Positions 52,548 to 61,980 are shown, counted from the first letter of the stretch. The stretch is 64,000 nt of DNA from Micromonospora wenchangensis (GCF_002210435.1 NZ_MZMV01000040.1:1-64000), one strand, 5' to 3'. Notes: generated by a model not told the origin, from the sequence alone. Translations and numbers: made by a program.

Positions 52548-54398
52548 TCAGCCCAGCCGGGTGATGCGGTCCGCCGCCGTGGGGGCGACCGGCGCGCCGG
52601 CACCCAGGTACGCCACCAGGGCGTCCACGTCGAAGCCGGGGGCGGTGGTCCGGCCGGTGCCGCCCGCCAGCTCGGTGAACCCGTCCCCGCCGTTGGCGAG
52701 GAAGTCGTTCGTGGTGACCCGGAAGCTGGCCGCCGGGTCGACCGGGACGCCGTTCAGGGCCAGCGCGCTGACCCGCGAGCCGGCCGGCGCGGTGCTGTCG
52801 TAGGAGTAGGTCAGCCCGGCCGACGGCTGGAGGATGCGCTGGGTGGTCTGCCCCTTGAAGCCGACGAACTGCTGCTCCAGCACGTCCTTGAGCTGCGCGC
52901 CGGTGAACGTCTGGGTGACCACCAGGTTGTTGAACGGCTGCACGGTGAACGCCTCGCCGTAGGTCACCTCGCCCGGCGCCTCGCCACCGGCCGACGCCGC
53001 GTACGCCAGGGAGGCCCGCACGCCACCCGGGTTCATCAGCGCGAGCTGCGCCCCGTCGCCCTTCGTGTACGCCAGCTGCGCGTCGGCGATGACGTCACCC
53101 AGCGGGCTCTCCCCGTTGGGCCGGGCGTCCCGCACGATGTCGGCGCTGATCTTCCCGACCACCCGGTTGGCGATCGGGGCGACCGCGGTGCGGTACTTGT
53201 CGGCCAGCGCCTTCGCGCCCGCGTCGACCAGCGCCGGGTTCTTGGCGAACACCCCGCCGGTCTGCTGCCAGGTCCCGTCGGCGTTGCGTACGCCGTTCTC
53301 CACGATCACGTTCTTCGCGGTGATGCCGGTGAACCGGCCGGTACGCCGGTCCAGCGAGTAGTCGATGTCGGTGACCAGCTGGCCGTTGTTGCCGGCGCTG
53401 GTGACCACGCTCGGCTTGCCCGAGGAGTTCGGCAGCGAGCAGGAGTAGAAGCGGTGGGTGTGCCCGGAGACCACCACACCGAACTCCGGCCGCAGGCCCT
53501 TGACGATGTCGACGATCGGGCCGGAGAAGTTGGCGCAGTCGGAGACGCCCGGGGTGGCCGGCGGCGCGGACTGCGCGCCGCCCTCGTGCACCAGCAGCAC
53601 CATCGCCTTGACGCCGAACAGCTTGAGCAGGCCACCCCACTTGTTGGCGGTCTGCACCTCGTCGGTGAAGGTGACGTCCTTGATGCCGGCCGGGTTGACG
53701 ATGCCCGGGGTGCCCTCCAGGGTGACTCCGACGAAGCCGACCGGCACGCCGCCGACGAACTTCACGTCGATCGGGGGCAGGATCGGCAGCTTGGTCTTCT
53801 TGTTGATGGTGTTGGCGGCCAGGTAGGTGAACTTCGCGCCGGCGAAGCCGTCGCCGTCCTGGCAGCCGTCGACCGGGTGGCAGCCGCCCTTGTCGATCCG
53901 GAGCAGCTCCTTGACGCCCTCGTCGAACTCGTGGTTGCCGACCGAGCTGACGTCGAGGCCGACCTGGTTCATCAGCTCGATGGTGGGCTCGTCGTGGAAG
54001 GCGGCGCTGACCAGCGGGGTGGCCCCGATCAGGTCGCCGGCACCGACGGTGGTGGTGACCCGGCCCTCGGCCTTCGCCTCGGCCCGCAGCTTCTTCAGCC
54101 AGGTGGCGAGGTACTCCACCCCGCCGGCCGGGGTGCCGTTGACGGTGGCGCCGCTGCCGCCGGGCGGGTCGATCGCGCCGTGGAAGTCGTTGTACGAGAG
54201 GAACTGGCCCTTGACCTCGCCACCCGTCGCGGTGGCGTACGAGACGGCGACCGGGGCGAGGCCGGCCCCGGGGGCGGCGTCGGCGGGCGGCGTGGTGGCG
54301 CGGCCGGTGATGGGCAGGCTGGCCACGACGGCCAGGGCGAGGGCCGGCGCGGCGAGGTGACGCAGCACGGCCCGACCGCGCGAGCGCGGTTGACTCAT
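52548..54398 (-). CDS. Secreted bifunctional metallophosphatase/5'-nucleotidase
   Basis: 616 residues. Signal peptide (1 to about 42). The metallophosphatase domain shows YNDFHG, GAGDLIG, VGNHEFDEG and SGHTHRF as metal-ligand motifs. The C-terminal nucleotide-binding domain has NPGGVRASL and QPFNNLVV plus TNDFLANGGDGF. It would dephosphorylate extracellular nucleotides. ATG 54398 with GGGAGA upstream. Confidence 0.92.
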   Translation of the reverse strand: MSQPRSRGRAVLRHLAAPALALAVVASLPITGRATTPPADAAPGAGLAPVAVSYATATGGEVKGQFLSYNDFHGAIDPPGGSGATVNGTPAGGVEYLATWLKKLRAEAKAEGRVTTTVGAGDLIGATPLVSAAFHDEPTIELMNQVGLDVSSVGNHEFDEGVKELLRIDKGGCHPVDGCQDGDGFAGAKFTYLAANTINKKTKLPILPPIDVKFVGGVPVGFVGVTLEGTPGIVNPAGIKDVTFTDEVQTANKWGGLLKLFGVKAMVLLVHEGGAQSAPPATPGVSDCANFSGPIVDIVKGLRPEFGVVVSGHTHRFYSCSLPNSSGKPSVVTSAGNNGQLVTDIDYSLDRRTGRFTGITAKNVIVENGVRNADGTWQQTGGVFAKNPALVDAGAKALADKYRTAVAPIANRVVGKISADIVRDARPNGESPLGDVIADAQLAYTKGDGAQLALMNPGGVRASLAYAASAGGEAPGEVTYGEAFTVQPFNNLVVTQTFTGAQLKDVLEQQFVGFKGQTTQRILQPSAGLTYSYDSTAPAGSRVSALALNGVPVDPAASFRVTTNDFLANGGDGFTELAGGTGRTTAPGFDVDALVAYLGAGAPVAPTAADRITRLG

Positions 54399-54503
54399 GG
54401 TTGTTCTCCCAAGTCGTCTACGGGGGAGCAGGCGGGGATTTCCCGGGTCATCGTCGCGCCTCGGGGCGGAAGATGCCAGTGGGGCTGCCGTGACAGCTTC
54501 GTC

Positions 54504-56111
54504 TCAGTCCCGGCCGACGCTGTCGTCGGCCCTCGGCGGAAGCGCTCCGGCTGGCGGGTGGTGGCCCTGCGGTGCGCCGAACCAGGTTTCCAGCGCGGCG
54601 ACGAGCAGGTCGTCACCGTCCGCCCGGCCCGCCCACGCGACGTAGCCGTCCGGTCGGACGAGCAGGGCGTCGGCGGGGGACGCGGGTGCGTTGCCGGTGA
54701 CGAGGTCGACGCGGTCGCGCCACGGGCCGGTCGGTGCGGCGAGGCGGCCGCCGCCGGTGAGGTCCACCAGCAGTGGCCGGCCCGGTCGCAGGAGTTCGGC
54801 CAGCCGGGTGTCGGAGGACCCGACCCGCAGCGTGAGGTCGGGGGCGAACCGGCCGGTCAGCGCATGTGGGGGGCCGGGGTGCATCAGGTACCGGACGTCG
54901 GCGCCGGCCAGCAGGTCGGCGAGCTGTCCGGTGACGGCGGGGTTCTCCAGCAGTTCGGTGACGACCTGACGCAGGGCGGTGACCGCCGGGCCGGGGGCCA
55001 TCAGCGCCAACTGGGCCTGGGTCTGCATGGTGACCCGCTCGGCGGCCGGACGGCGCTCGGCCTGGTAGCTGTCGAGTAGTCCGGGCGACGCCCGACCGTG
55101 CACCTGCGCGGCGAGTTTCCACCCGAGGTTGGCCGCGTCCTGGAGCCCGAGGTTGAGGCCGGGCGCGCCGACCGCGGGATGCACGTGGGCGGCATCTCCG
55201 GCGAGGAACACCCGGCCGCGTCGGTAGGAGTCCGCGATCCGGGCGTTCGCGGCGTACCGGCGACGCAGCAGATGCGGCCCCGCGGTGGCCGGTGCGGCAA
55301 GCGCTAGCTCCCGGCCGAGGACCCGGCACAGGCTGGCGCGCACCTCCTCGACGCCGGCCGGGATCTCGTCGGCGACCGGGGGCCCGTCCCACTCGATCAC
55401 CGACACCATCGACACGCCGGGCCCGTGCGGCACCACGACGTAGGTGCCGCGTTCGGTGCGGTGCCAGGCGTACAGGCCGATCCGGTCACCGTCCGGCAGG
55501 ACGATCTCGGCGGTCTCGGCGTCGACCGACGACCCGGGCACGGTGACGTGTGCGGCACGCGAGACGACGTTCGGATCGGTGTGGCCGGTGAACGGCACAC
55601 CGATCGTCCGGCGCACCTCGCTGCGGGCACCGTCGCAGCCGACCAGATATCCCGCGCGTAGCTGGTAACCGCCGCCGGGGCCCTGTACCCGCACGGTCAC
55701 CGCATCGTCGTCCTGCCGCAGTTCCCGCAACCGGTGCCCGCGTCGTATCTCCACACCGAGATCGCGCGCCCACTGTTCCAGCGACGATTCGAGGAGTTCC
55801 TGACGGATCTGCAGGCCGTGGAGGGGATTCCCGTCCAGGCCGGACAGGTCCAACGGCAACGCACCGAACAGGAACGCCGCAGCGGGCTGCGGCCGGTCGC
55901 CGCGACCACCGAGGGACCGGTACAACCCCCGGTGGTCGAGGAAGCGGACGACCTGGCCGATCAGGGCATTGGCCTTGTACGCGGTACTGCGTTCGGGTAG
56001 CTGTTCGAGCACGACCGGGCGCACGCCGGCGAGCATCAGTTCACCGGCCAGCAACAGCCCGACCGGGCCGCCCCCCACGATCACCACGTTCTCTTCGTCA
56101 CCAGCGGGCAT
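54504..56111 (-). CDS. Class A FAD-dependent aromatic monooxygenase
   Basis: 535 residues. FAD-binding VVIVGGGPVGLLLAGELMLAGVRPVVLE, the DG motif YLVGCDGARSEVRRTIG and GDAAHVHPAVGAPGLNLGLQDAANLGWKLA. The C-terminal thioredoxin-like domain (from about 430: HALTGRFAPDLTLRVGSSDTRLAELLRPGRPLLVDLT) is typical of polyketide and rifampicin hydroxylases. The substrate is undetermined. ATG 56111 is chosen because the dinucleotide-binding strand starts at residue 8 and TACGGT lies 7 nt upstream; a longer start at 56180 is possible. There are no other biosynthetic genes nearby. Confidence 0.88.
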   Translation of the reverse strand: MPAGDEENVVIVGGGPVGLLLAGELMLAGVRPVVLEQLPERSTAYKANALIGQVVRFLDHRGLYRSLGGRGDRPQPAAAFLFGALPLDLSGLDGNPLHGLQIRQELLESSLEQWARDLGVEIRRGHRLRELRQDDDAVTVRVQGPGGGYQLRAGYLVGCDGARSEVRRTIGVPFTGHTDPNVVSRAAHVTVPGSSVDAETAEIVLPDGDRIGLYAWHRTERGTYVVVPHGPGVSMVSVIEWDGPPVADEIPAGVEEVRASLCRVLGRELALAAPATAGPHLLRRRYAANARIADSYRRGRVFLAGDAAHVHPAVGAPGLNLGLQDAANLGWKLAAQVHGRASPGLLDSYQAERRPAAERVTMQTQAQLALMAPGPAVTALRQVVTELLENPAVTGQLADLLAGADVRYLMHPGPPHALTGRFAPDLTLRVGSSDTRLAELLRPGRPLLVDLTGGGRLAAPTGPWRDRVDLVTGNAPASPADALLVRPDGYVAWAGRADGDDLLVAALETWFGAPQGHHPPAGALPPRADDSVGRD

Positions 56112-56374
56112 GCCGGGCACCGTAGCGACAGCCGGGCCGGGTCGCTGCCGTAACCCCTGGCTGTCGCAAACTGTGCTCATGGGATAATTGGGGAAGACGT
56201 CGCTGGATGTGTTTCCCACGAAGGAGACCGCTCCGGCCCCGGTACGGGCCCCGGCCCGGTCCGTGGCCCGGTGGTGTGGTGGGCGGAGTGCGGTGGTGGG
56301 CGGACTCCGGCTGGTGGGTGCGTGCTCGGTGTCCCGTCGGGCGCGCGCGGGCGGGAAGTGTCCGGCCGACGGCA

Positions 56375-56389
56375 TAGACTCGCCGTGCG
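56375..56389 (+). promoter_or_regulatory. -10 element of pcrA
   Basis: TAGACT at 56375-56380, 9 nt before ATG 56390, no Shine-Dalgarno. Confidence 0.45.
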
Positions 56390-58792
56390 ATGCATCCTCT
56401 CTTCGACATCCCCGCGTCCCCGCCCGCGCCCGAGTCCGCGTCGGTTCCGCCGCGCCGGCCGGGCCCGACCCACCGCCTCGACCCGCAGGCCCTGGTGGAG
56501 GGCCTGAACGGTCCCCAGCGGGACGCCGTCACCCACGCCGGCTCGCCACTGCTGATCGTGGCCGGGGCCGGGTCCGGCAAGACCCGGGTGCTCACCCACC
56601 GGATCGCCTACCTGCTCGCCGCGCGGGACGTCCACCCCGGCGAGATCATCGCGATCACCTTCACCAACAAGGCCGCCGGTGAGATGAAGGAGCGGGTGGC
56701 CCACCTGGTCGGCCCGCGCGCCCGGCTGATGTGGGTGTCGACGTTCCACTCCGCCTGCGTGCGCATCCTGCGCGCCGAGCACGAACACGCCGGCCTGAAG
56801 TCGACCTTCTCCATCTACGACGCCGACGACTCCCGCCGGCTGATGCAACTGGTCGCCCGGGAGCTGGATCTCGACCCGAAGCGCTACCCGGCCCGGGGGC
56901 TGGCCGCCCAGGTGTCCAACCTGAAGAACGAGCTGGTCGACCCGGAGGAGTTCGCCGGCCGGGCCAAGGGCCCCAACGAGCGGGCGCTGGCCGAGGCGTA
57001 CACGCTCTACCAGCGGCGGCTGCGGGAGGCGCACGCGCTGGACTTCGACGACCTGATCATGACGACGGTGCACCTGCTCCAGTCGCACCCGCACGTCGCG
57101 GAGAGCTACCGCCGCCGGTTCCGGCACGTCCTGGTCGACGAGTACCAGGACACCAACCACGCGCAGTACACCCTGATCAAGGAGTTGGTCGCCGGCACCG
57201 AGGGGATCGCCCCGGCCGAGCTGTGCGTGGTCGGCGACGCCGACCAGTCGATCTACGCGTTCCGGGGCGCGACGATCCGCAACATCCTGGAGTTCGAGCG
57301 GGACTTCACCGACGCCCGGACGATCCTGCTGGAGCAGAACTACCGCTCCACCCAGACCATCCTCAACGCGGCCAACGCGGTGATCGACCGGAACACCTCC
57401 CGTAAGCCCAAGCGGCTGTGGAGCGACGCCGGGGCGGGCGAGCAGATCGTCGGCTACGTCGCCGACACCGAGCACGCCGAGGCCGACTGGGTGGGCCGGG
57501 AGGTCGACCGACTGGTCGACGCGGGGGAGACCCGCCCCGGCGACGTCGCCGTCTTCTACCGCACCAACGCCCAGTCCCGGGTCTTCGAGGAGGTGTTCAT
57601 CCGGGTCGGCCTGCCCTACAAGGTGGTCGGCGGGGTGCGCTTCTACGAGCGCAAGGAGGTCCGCGACGCGTTGGCCTACCTGCGCGCGGTGGTCAACGAC
57701 GACGACACGGTCAGCCTCCGCCGGGTGCTGAACACCCCGCGCCGGGGCATCGGCGACCGGGCCGAGGCGTGCGTCGAGGCGCTGTCCAGCCGGGAGCGGA
57801 TCTCCTTCGGGGCGGCGCTGCGCCGGGCCCGGGAGGCGCCGGGCATCTCCACCCGGGCCGCCAACTCCATCGCCGAGTTCGTCGCGCTGCTCGACGGTGC
57901 CCGTGAGCTGGCCGAGGAGGGCACCCCGGAGGAGGTGCTGGAGGCGCTGCTGACCCGCTCGGGCTACCTGACCGAGCTGGAGGAGAGCGTCGACCCGCAG
58001 GACGCCGGCCGGGTCGACAACCTCCAGGAGCTGGTGAGCGTCGCCCGGGAGTACACCGAGCGGATCGAGGCGCTGGGCGGCGACGACGAGCGGGCCACCC
58101 TGGCCGGTTTCCTGGAGCAGGTGGCGCTGGTCGCCGACGCCGACCAGATCCCCTCCGACGACCCCGACCACCAGGGCGTCGTGACGCTCATGACCCTGCA
58201 CACCGCCAAGGGCCTGGAGTTCCCGGTGGTGTTCCTGACCGGCCTGGAGGACGGCGTCTTCCCCCACCTGCGGTCGCTGGGCGACACCCGGGAGCTTGAG
58301 GAGGAACGGCGGTTGGCGTACGTGGGCATCACCCGGGCCCGGCAGCGGCTCTACCTGTCCCGGGCGGTCACCCGTTCGGCGTGGGGGCAGCCGTCGTACA
58401 ACCCGCCGTCGCGCTTCCTGGAGGAGTTGCCGCCGGAGCTGGTGCGCTGGGAGCGCACCGAGGGGACGTACACCTCGTGGGCCGGTGGGGGCGGCGGCGT
58501 CGGGGGGCGCGCGGACCGCGCGCCCGGCGGGCGGAGCGGCTTCACCGGGGGTACGCCGAGGGCAGCGGAGCTGGCGAAACGGCTCGGGGTGGACGCCAGC
58601 CGCCTGGCCACCGCGAGCGAGCTGCCGCAGGGGCCGAAGGTGTCGGCCGGCGACCGGGTCAACCACCAGCGTTACGGCCTGGGGCGGGTGCTCGCGGTCG
58701 AGGGGCACGGGCCGAGCGCCCGCGCGCAGATCGACTTCGGCGACCAGACCATGTGGCTGGTGCTGCGGCACGCCCCGCTCGACAAGCTCTGA
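56390..58792 (+). CDS. pcrA: ATP-dependent DNA helicase PcrA/UvrD
   Basis: 800 residues, superfamily 1A 3'-5' helicase. Q motif LNGPQRDAV, Walker A AGAGSGKT at 58-65, ITFTNKAA, STFHSACVRIL, DEYQDTNHAQ (Walker B), GDADQSIYAFRGA, LEQNYRSTQTIL, VTLMTLHTAKGLEFPVVFLTG and AYVGITRARQRL. The C-terminal region (about 690-800) ends in the Tudor-like RNA-polymerase-binding segment GDRVNHQRYGLGRVLAVEG. Roles in nucleotide-excision repair and fork clearance. Confidence 0.96.
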   Translation: MHPLFDIPASPPAPESASVPPRRPGPTHRLDPQALVEGLNGPQRDAVTHAGSPLLIVAGAGSGKTRVLTHRIAYLLAARDVHPGEIIAITFTNKAAGEMKERVAHLVGPRARLMWVSTFHSACVRILRAEHEHAGLKSTFSIYDADDSRRLMQLVARELDLDPKRYPARGLAAQVSNLKNELVDPEEFAGRAKGPNERALAEAYTLYQRRLREAHALDFDDLIMTTVHLLQSHPHVAESYRRRFRHVLVDEYQDTNHAQYTLIKELVAGTEGIAPAELCVVGDADQSIYAFRGATIRNILEFERDFTDARTILLEQNYRSTQTILNAANAVIDRNTSRKPKRLWSDAGAGEQIVGYVADTEHAEADWVGREVDRLVDAGETRPGDVAVFYRTNAQSRVFEEVFIRVGLPYKVVGGVRFYERKEVRDALAYLRAVVNDDDTVSLRRVLNTPRRGIGDRAEACVEALSSRERISFGAALRRAREAPGISTRAANSIAEFVALLDGARELAEEGTPEEVLEALLTRSGYLTELEESVDPQDAGRVDNLQELVSVAREYTERIEALGGDDERATLAGFLEQVALVADADQIPSDDPDHQGVVTLMTLHTAKGLEFPVVFLTGLEDGVFPHLRSLGDTRELEEERRLAYVGITRARQRLYLSRAVTRSAWGQPSYNPPSRFLEELPPELVRWERTEGTYTSWAGGGGGVGGRADRAPGGRSGFTGGTPRAAELAKRLGVDASRLATASELPQGPKVSAGDRVNHQRYGLGRVLAVEGHGPSARAQIDFGDQTMWLVLRHAPLDKL

Positions 58793-58851
58793 GTCGACGC
58801 CGACGGGCCCGGTCCGGCGTGCTGCCGGGTCGGGCCCGTCGGCGGTGCGGC

Positions 58852-59694
58852 TCAGCAGGCCACGTCGATGCCCCGGGCGCGCAGGAACGGCGCCGGGTCG
58901 ATCTGGTTCCACATCTGCCCCTGGTGCACCTCGAAGTGCAGGTGGGGGCCGGTGGAGTCGCCGGTGGAGCCCTCGTAGCCGATCACCTCGCCGACGCCGA
59001 CCCGGTCTCCGACGGCGACCTTCACGCTGCTCTGGTGGGCGTAGTGGGTCAGGTAGCCGTTGCCGTGGTCGATGAAGACCGAGATGCCGTAGCCGTCGCC
59101 GACGTCACCGGCCTTGACGACCGTGCCGGCGGCGGCGGCGCGGATCGGGGTGCCGGCCGGCAGGGCGAAGTCGATGCCGGCGTGCAGGGTGCCCCAACGC
59201 TGCCCGTAACAGGAGGTGATCTGCGCCCCGGCCATCGGGATCACCCAGGACGGCTTCGGCTTCGGCGTGGTCGCCTTCCTGACGGTGGCCTTCGGCTTCG
59301 CGGTGACCTTCGGCTTCGCGGCGGCCTTCCGGGTCGCCGTGGCCGTCGGGGTGGGGCTGGCGGTGGTCGGGGTCGGCCCGGCGGTGGGGCTGGCCGGGGC
59401 GGCCGACTCGCGGGCGGACCGGTCGGCGCGGGCGGCGGCGTCGGCCCGTTCCCGGGCGTCGAGCGCGACGGCGGCCGGTTCGGGGGCGTCGTCCCGGTCG
59501 AGGGTGACCGTGGCGACCCCGGCCAGGCCGAGGCCGACCAGTGCGGCGACGCCGACGGCCAGGGTGCGTACGCCCCGCGGGTGACGCCGCCGGTGCCGGA
59601 CCACGGCGGCCGAGATCCGGGCTCCGGGGCCGGTGCGGGTGGGGTTCCCGGTGCGGGTGGTGCCGTCGTCCGGGTGGTTGTTGTCTTCCTGCAC
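58852..59694 (-). CDS. M23-family peptidoglycan endopeptidase (first of two)
   Basis: 280 residues. Basic N terminus, TM/signal segment (TLAVGVAALVGLGLAGVATVTL), a helical Ala/Arg region, a Thr/Pro/Lys-rich linker with AKPK repeats, then the M23 LytM domain (about 155-270): zinc ligands in LHAGIDFALPAG and GPHLHFEVH. An intact HxxxD plus HxH set predicts an active glycyl or D-Ala endopeptidase. GTG 59694 with GAAGG upstream. Confidence 0.92.
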   Translation of the reverse strand: MQEDNNHPDDGTTRTGNPTRTGPGARISAAVVRHRRRHPRGVRTLAVGVAALVGLGLAGVATVTLDRDDAPEPAAVALDARERADAAARADRSARESAAPASPTAGPTPTTASPTPTATATRKAAAKPKVTAKPKATVRKATTPKPKPSWVIPMAGAQITSCYGQRWGTLHAGIDFALPAGTPIRAAAAGTVVKAGDVGDGYGISVFIDHGNGYLTHYAHQSSVKVAVGDRVGVGEVIGYEGSTGDSTGPHLHFEVHQGQMWNQIDPAPFLRARGIDVAC

Positions 59695-59868
59695 GGTGGA
59701 CCTTCAACTACTCAGGGGGTTTCGGACCGGGACCATCCTGGGTGTCGAAGCGCGCCGGGCCGGGTACGGGTACGGGTCGGTAACCCGGGCTGCCCGGCGG
59801 CCTGCCCGGCTATGTCCCGCCGGGGTGGCGTCTGACCTGTTGCGTGGCGTGACCCGAACGTGCTCTCG

Positions 59869-59888
59869 GTCACACTGCGGAGTGTGAC
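59869..59888. promoter_or_regulatory. Palindrome upstream of the first M23 gene
   Basis: GTCACACT-GCGG-AGTGTGAC, a perfect 8-bp dyad with a 4-bp spacer; a GTGACC half-site also occurs at 59850. Candidate operator; factor unknown. Confidence 0.45.
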
Positions 59889-59912
59889 GCAGCAGACTTG
59901 GCCGCATACGAA

Positions 59913-59940
59913 ACCGCCCGGATCCGTAGATCCGGGCGGT
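59913..59940 (-). terminator. Terminator of the second M23 gene
   Basis: Perfect 12-bp stem ACCGCCCGGATC / GATCCGGGCGGT with a CGTA loop, ending in TTTCG on the minus strand, 20 nt after the stop. Confidence 0.75.
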
Positions 59941-59959
59941 GAACAGGCGTCACCGAGCG

Positions 59960-60676
59960 TCAGGAAGCGGCTGCTTCGGTGTAGTACGCCTCCACCTGTA
60001 GCTTGATGTCCACTCCGCGCTCCTGGAGCCACGGCACCGGGTCGAGGGGCTGGCCCTTGACATGGACCTCCAGGTGCAGGTGCGCGCCGTAGGAGTGGCC
60101 GGTGTTGCCGACCAGCCCGAGCTGGTCGCCCGCCTTCACCTGCTGGCCCTCGTGCACGCTCACCGCCGAGGAGTGGCCGTAGATGGCCTCGCTGCCGTCG
60201 GCGTGCTGCACGATCACCGCGTAGCCGTAGCCGCCGAACCAGCCGGCCTTGGTGACCGTGCCGGAGTGGATGGCCACGTAGGGGGTGCCCTCCGGCGCAA
60301 CCAGGTCGATGCCGGTGTGCAGCTTGCCCCAGCGCATGCCGTACGGGGAGTTGAAGTCGTAGCCCTGCATGGGCAGCAGCCACGGGTCCTGCTCGTCGAC
60401 GCCCGGCTGGCTGTCCCGGGCGTCGCTGCGGGTGGCCCGGTCGGCGGCGTCGGCACGGGCGGCGGCGTCCTGGCTGGTGATCGAGGCCTGCCGCAGCTCG
60501 TCGAGGACCGACGGGCTGACGCTCTTGGCGTCCGGCATCGCCCCCGCGCCGAGCGCGACGATCCCGGCGCCGACGAACGCGGTGGTCACGACCGCCGCGT
60601 AGCGGCTCCGCGGGGGGGTGGGTACGCGGCGACGGCCGCGATATCTATCGGGCTCAGACGACAGGCGCTGGCGCAC
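59960..60676 (-). CDS. M23-family peptidoglycan endopeptidase (second of two)
   Basis: 238 residues from GTG 60676, chosen because GGAGG lies 6 nt upstream. Short basic N terminus, signal/TM segment (YAAVVTTAFVGAGIVALGAGAM), helical linker, then the M23 domain with LHTGIDLVAPEG and AHLHLEVH zinc motifs. It resembles the adjacent M23 gene in architecture but has a shorter linker, so the two look like an old duplication. A structured 5' leader of about 107 nt precedes it. Confidence 0.92.
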   Translation of the reverse strand: MRQRLSSEPDRYRGRRRVPTPPRSRYAAVVTTAFVGAGIVALGAGAMPDAKSVSPSVLDELRQASITSQDAAARADAADRATRSDARDSQPGVDEQDPWLLPMQGYDFNSPYGMRWGKLHTGIDLVAPEGTPYVAIHSGTVTKAGWFGGYGYAVIVQHADGSEAIYGHSSAVSVHEGQQVKAGDQLGLVGNTGHSYGAHLHLEVHVKGQPLDPVPWLQERGVDIKLQVEAYYTEAAAS

Positions 60677-60783
60677 GCACACCCTCCGTTGTCGGGGATC
60701 CGATGCAACCTCCGACCGATCGGTGCAGCCGCCCCGACGATCGTTGATCGCGTCATCACCCGTCCGTGGACCTGATGACAACC
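60677..60783 (-). ncRNA. Structured 5' leader of the second M23 gene
   Basis: Between the predicted start (about 60783) and the RBS are two long-range stems on the minus strand: GTCATCA/TGATGAC enclosing GTCC-AC-GGAC, and GTCGGGG/CCCCGAC ending 4 nt before GGAGG. No known riboswitch consensus was recognised; ydaO was looked for because it often precedes such genes. Confidence 0.4.
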
Positions 60784-60789
60784 GTGGAC

Positions 60790-60818
60790 ACGTTAGCCCT
60801 CCGCCGCGCCGGTCACAA
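60790..60818 (-). promoter_or_regulatory. Promoter of the second M23 gene
   Basis: Minus strand: TTGTGA (60813-60818), 17-bp spacer, TAACGT (60790-60795). Confidence 0.65.
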
Positions 60819-61061
60819 GCGTGCCCCCCGGATCGGCGATTCGTTCTGTCCCTTTCCGTCCATCATTGTCATAGCTCCAGACGCCGGACGGCTGTCCCCC
60901 TTCCTGCCCGTTCGTCGCGCACAGTGACCGATCGGCGGAGGCGTCCGGCTTCCTGGGCGCGGGCCGGGACGGTAGGGGTCCGGCCCGGGTTCTCCACCCC
61001 CGGTGGGCCGGGTTACCGTTCGTTCAGCTGGTAGCCGCGGAGCCGTGAAGGGTGTGCGCTG
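60819..61061. other. Divergent intergenic region, M23 to icmB
   Basis: No gene is seen. It must hold the icmB promoter, but no clear -35/-10 pair stands out. A stretch near 60840-60880 is less GC-rich than its surroundings. Confidence 0.35.
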
Positions 61062-61466
61062 ATGAACTCTCGTATCCGGGTAGTCGTCGCGAAGCCGGGC
61101 CTCGACGGCCACGACCGGGGTGCCAAGGTGGTGGCGCGTGCCCTGCGTGACGCGGGTATGGAGGTCATCTACACCGGCCTGCACCAGACCCCGGAGCAGA
61201 TCGTCGAGACCGCCATCCAGGAGGACGCCGACGCGGTCGGCCTCTCGGTGCTCTCCGGCGCGCACATGACGCTCTTCCGTCGGGTGCTGGAACTGCTCGC
61301 CGAGCGGGACGCGCGGGACGTCGTCGTCTTCGGCGGCGGCATCATCCCGGACGCCGACATCCCCGAGCTGGTGGAGATCGGCGTCAAGAAGATCTTCACG
61401 CCGGGTGCGACCACCCAGTCGATCGTCGAGTGGGTCCGCGCCAACGTGGCCCAGCCGGTCGCCTGA
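61062..61466 (+). CDS. icmB: Isobutyryl-CoA mutase small (cobalamin-binding) subunit
   Basis: 134 residues, B12-binding Rossmann-like domain. RIRVVVAKPGLDGHDRGAKVVARALRDAGMEVIYTGLHQTPEQI contains the D15-x-H17-x-x-G20 cobalamin motif (H17 is the lower axial ligand); SVLSGAH and VFGGGIIPDADIPEL complete the fold. A stand-alone domain of this size between M23/pcrA and sucCD matches IcmB of S. coelicolor (SCO4800 by memory). The catalytic IcmA subunit is not in the window. ATG 61062 with GAAGGGTG upstream. Confidence 0.9.
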   Translation: MNSRIRVVVAKPGLDGHDRGAKVVARALRDAGMEVIYTGLHQTPEQIVETAIQEDADAVGLSVLSGAHMTLFRRVLELLAERDARDVVVFGGGIIPDADIPELVEIGVKKIFTPGATTQSIVEWVRANVAQPVA

Positions 61467-61606
61467 CGACCCCGGGCGCGCCGCGCCCGTCCGTACGCCG
61501 ACGGTGGTGTGCCGGTTTCCGGGACGCCGCCGTTTCGTCGTGCCGTGACCCCGGCGGTGGCCGGGGTGGCATCGGGTGGGGGAGGGCTTCCGAATCTGGG
61601 CAGGGT

Positions 61607-61643
61607 GAAGGGCCGGACGCACCCCTCACACGCCCGGCCCTTC
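61607..61643 (+). terminator. Hairpin downstream of icmB
   Basis: Perfect 10-bp stem GAAGGGCCGG / CCGGCCCTTC with a 17-nt loop, followed by TATGC; 140 bp past icmB. Confidence 0.5.
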
Positions 61644-61848
61644 TATGCACGATGCCCCGCCGCCACCCCTCGACCGACAGGGCATCGGCCGCTCCCGTCT
61701 TCGCGCTGATCAGCGCTCCGACATCAGACTCAACGACGCCCGTACCGTGGGGTTACGCGTTACGTGGGACAACCTGTGGACCGATTTGTGCCACCGGCGA
61801 GTCGTCAACGGCGCGCTGTGCATTACCGCACACCGCGCACCCGCTCGG

Positions 61849-61876
61849 TTGCCGCCGGTGCCCACCTCGCTAGGCT
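61849..61876 (+). promoter_or_regulatory. Promoter of sucCD
   Basis: TTGCCG (61849-61854), 16-bp spacer, TAGGCT (61871-61876); leader of about 98 nt. Confidence 0.5.
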
Positions 61877-61980
61877 GCGGCCAACGGCCTGTTTCAACTG
61901 ATGACAGGCGTCAACGGAGTTTCCACAACGCTGGCGGCGGCGCGACGGCGCGCCGCGGAGACGGGACGGGACGCGCAATC

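Larger units (their letters stand above)
61467..61980. other. Intergenic region between icmB and sucC
   Basis: 514 bp with no convincing gene. It contains the terminator hairpin at 61607-61643 and the sucC promoter at 61849-61876. An imperfect repeat GTTACGCGTTACG near 61752 is a possible regulator site. Confidence 0.5.

Noticed and set aside
60677..61061. c-di-AMP (ydaO) riboswitch upstream of the M23 gene
   Set aside because: The characteristic conserved segments of ydaO were not found; the leader is only about 107 nt.
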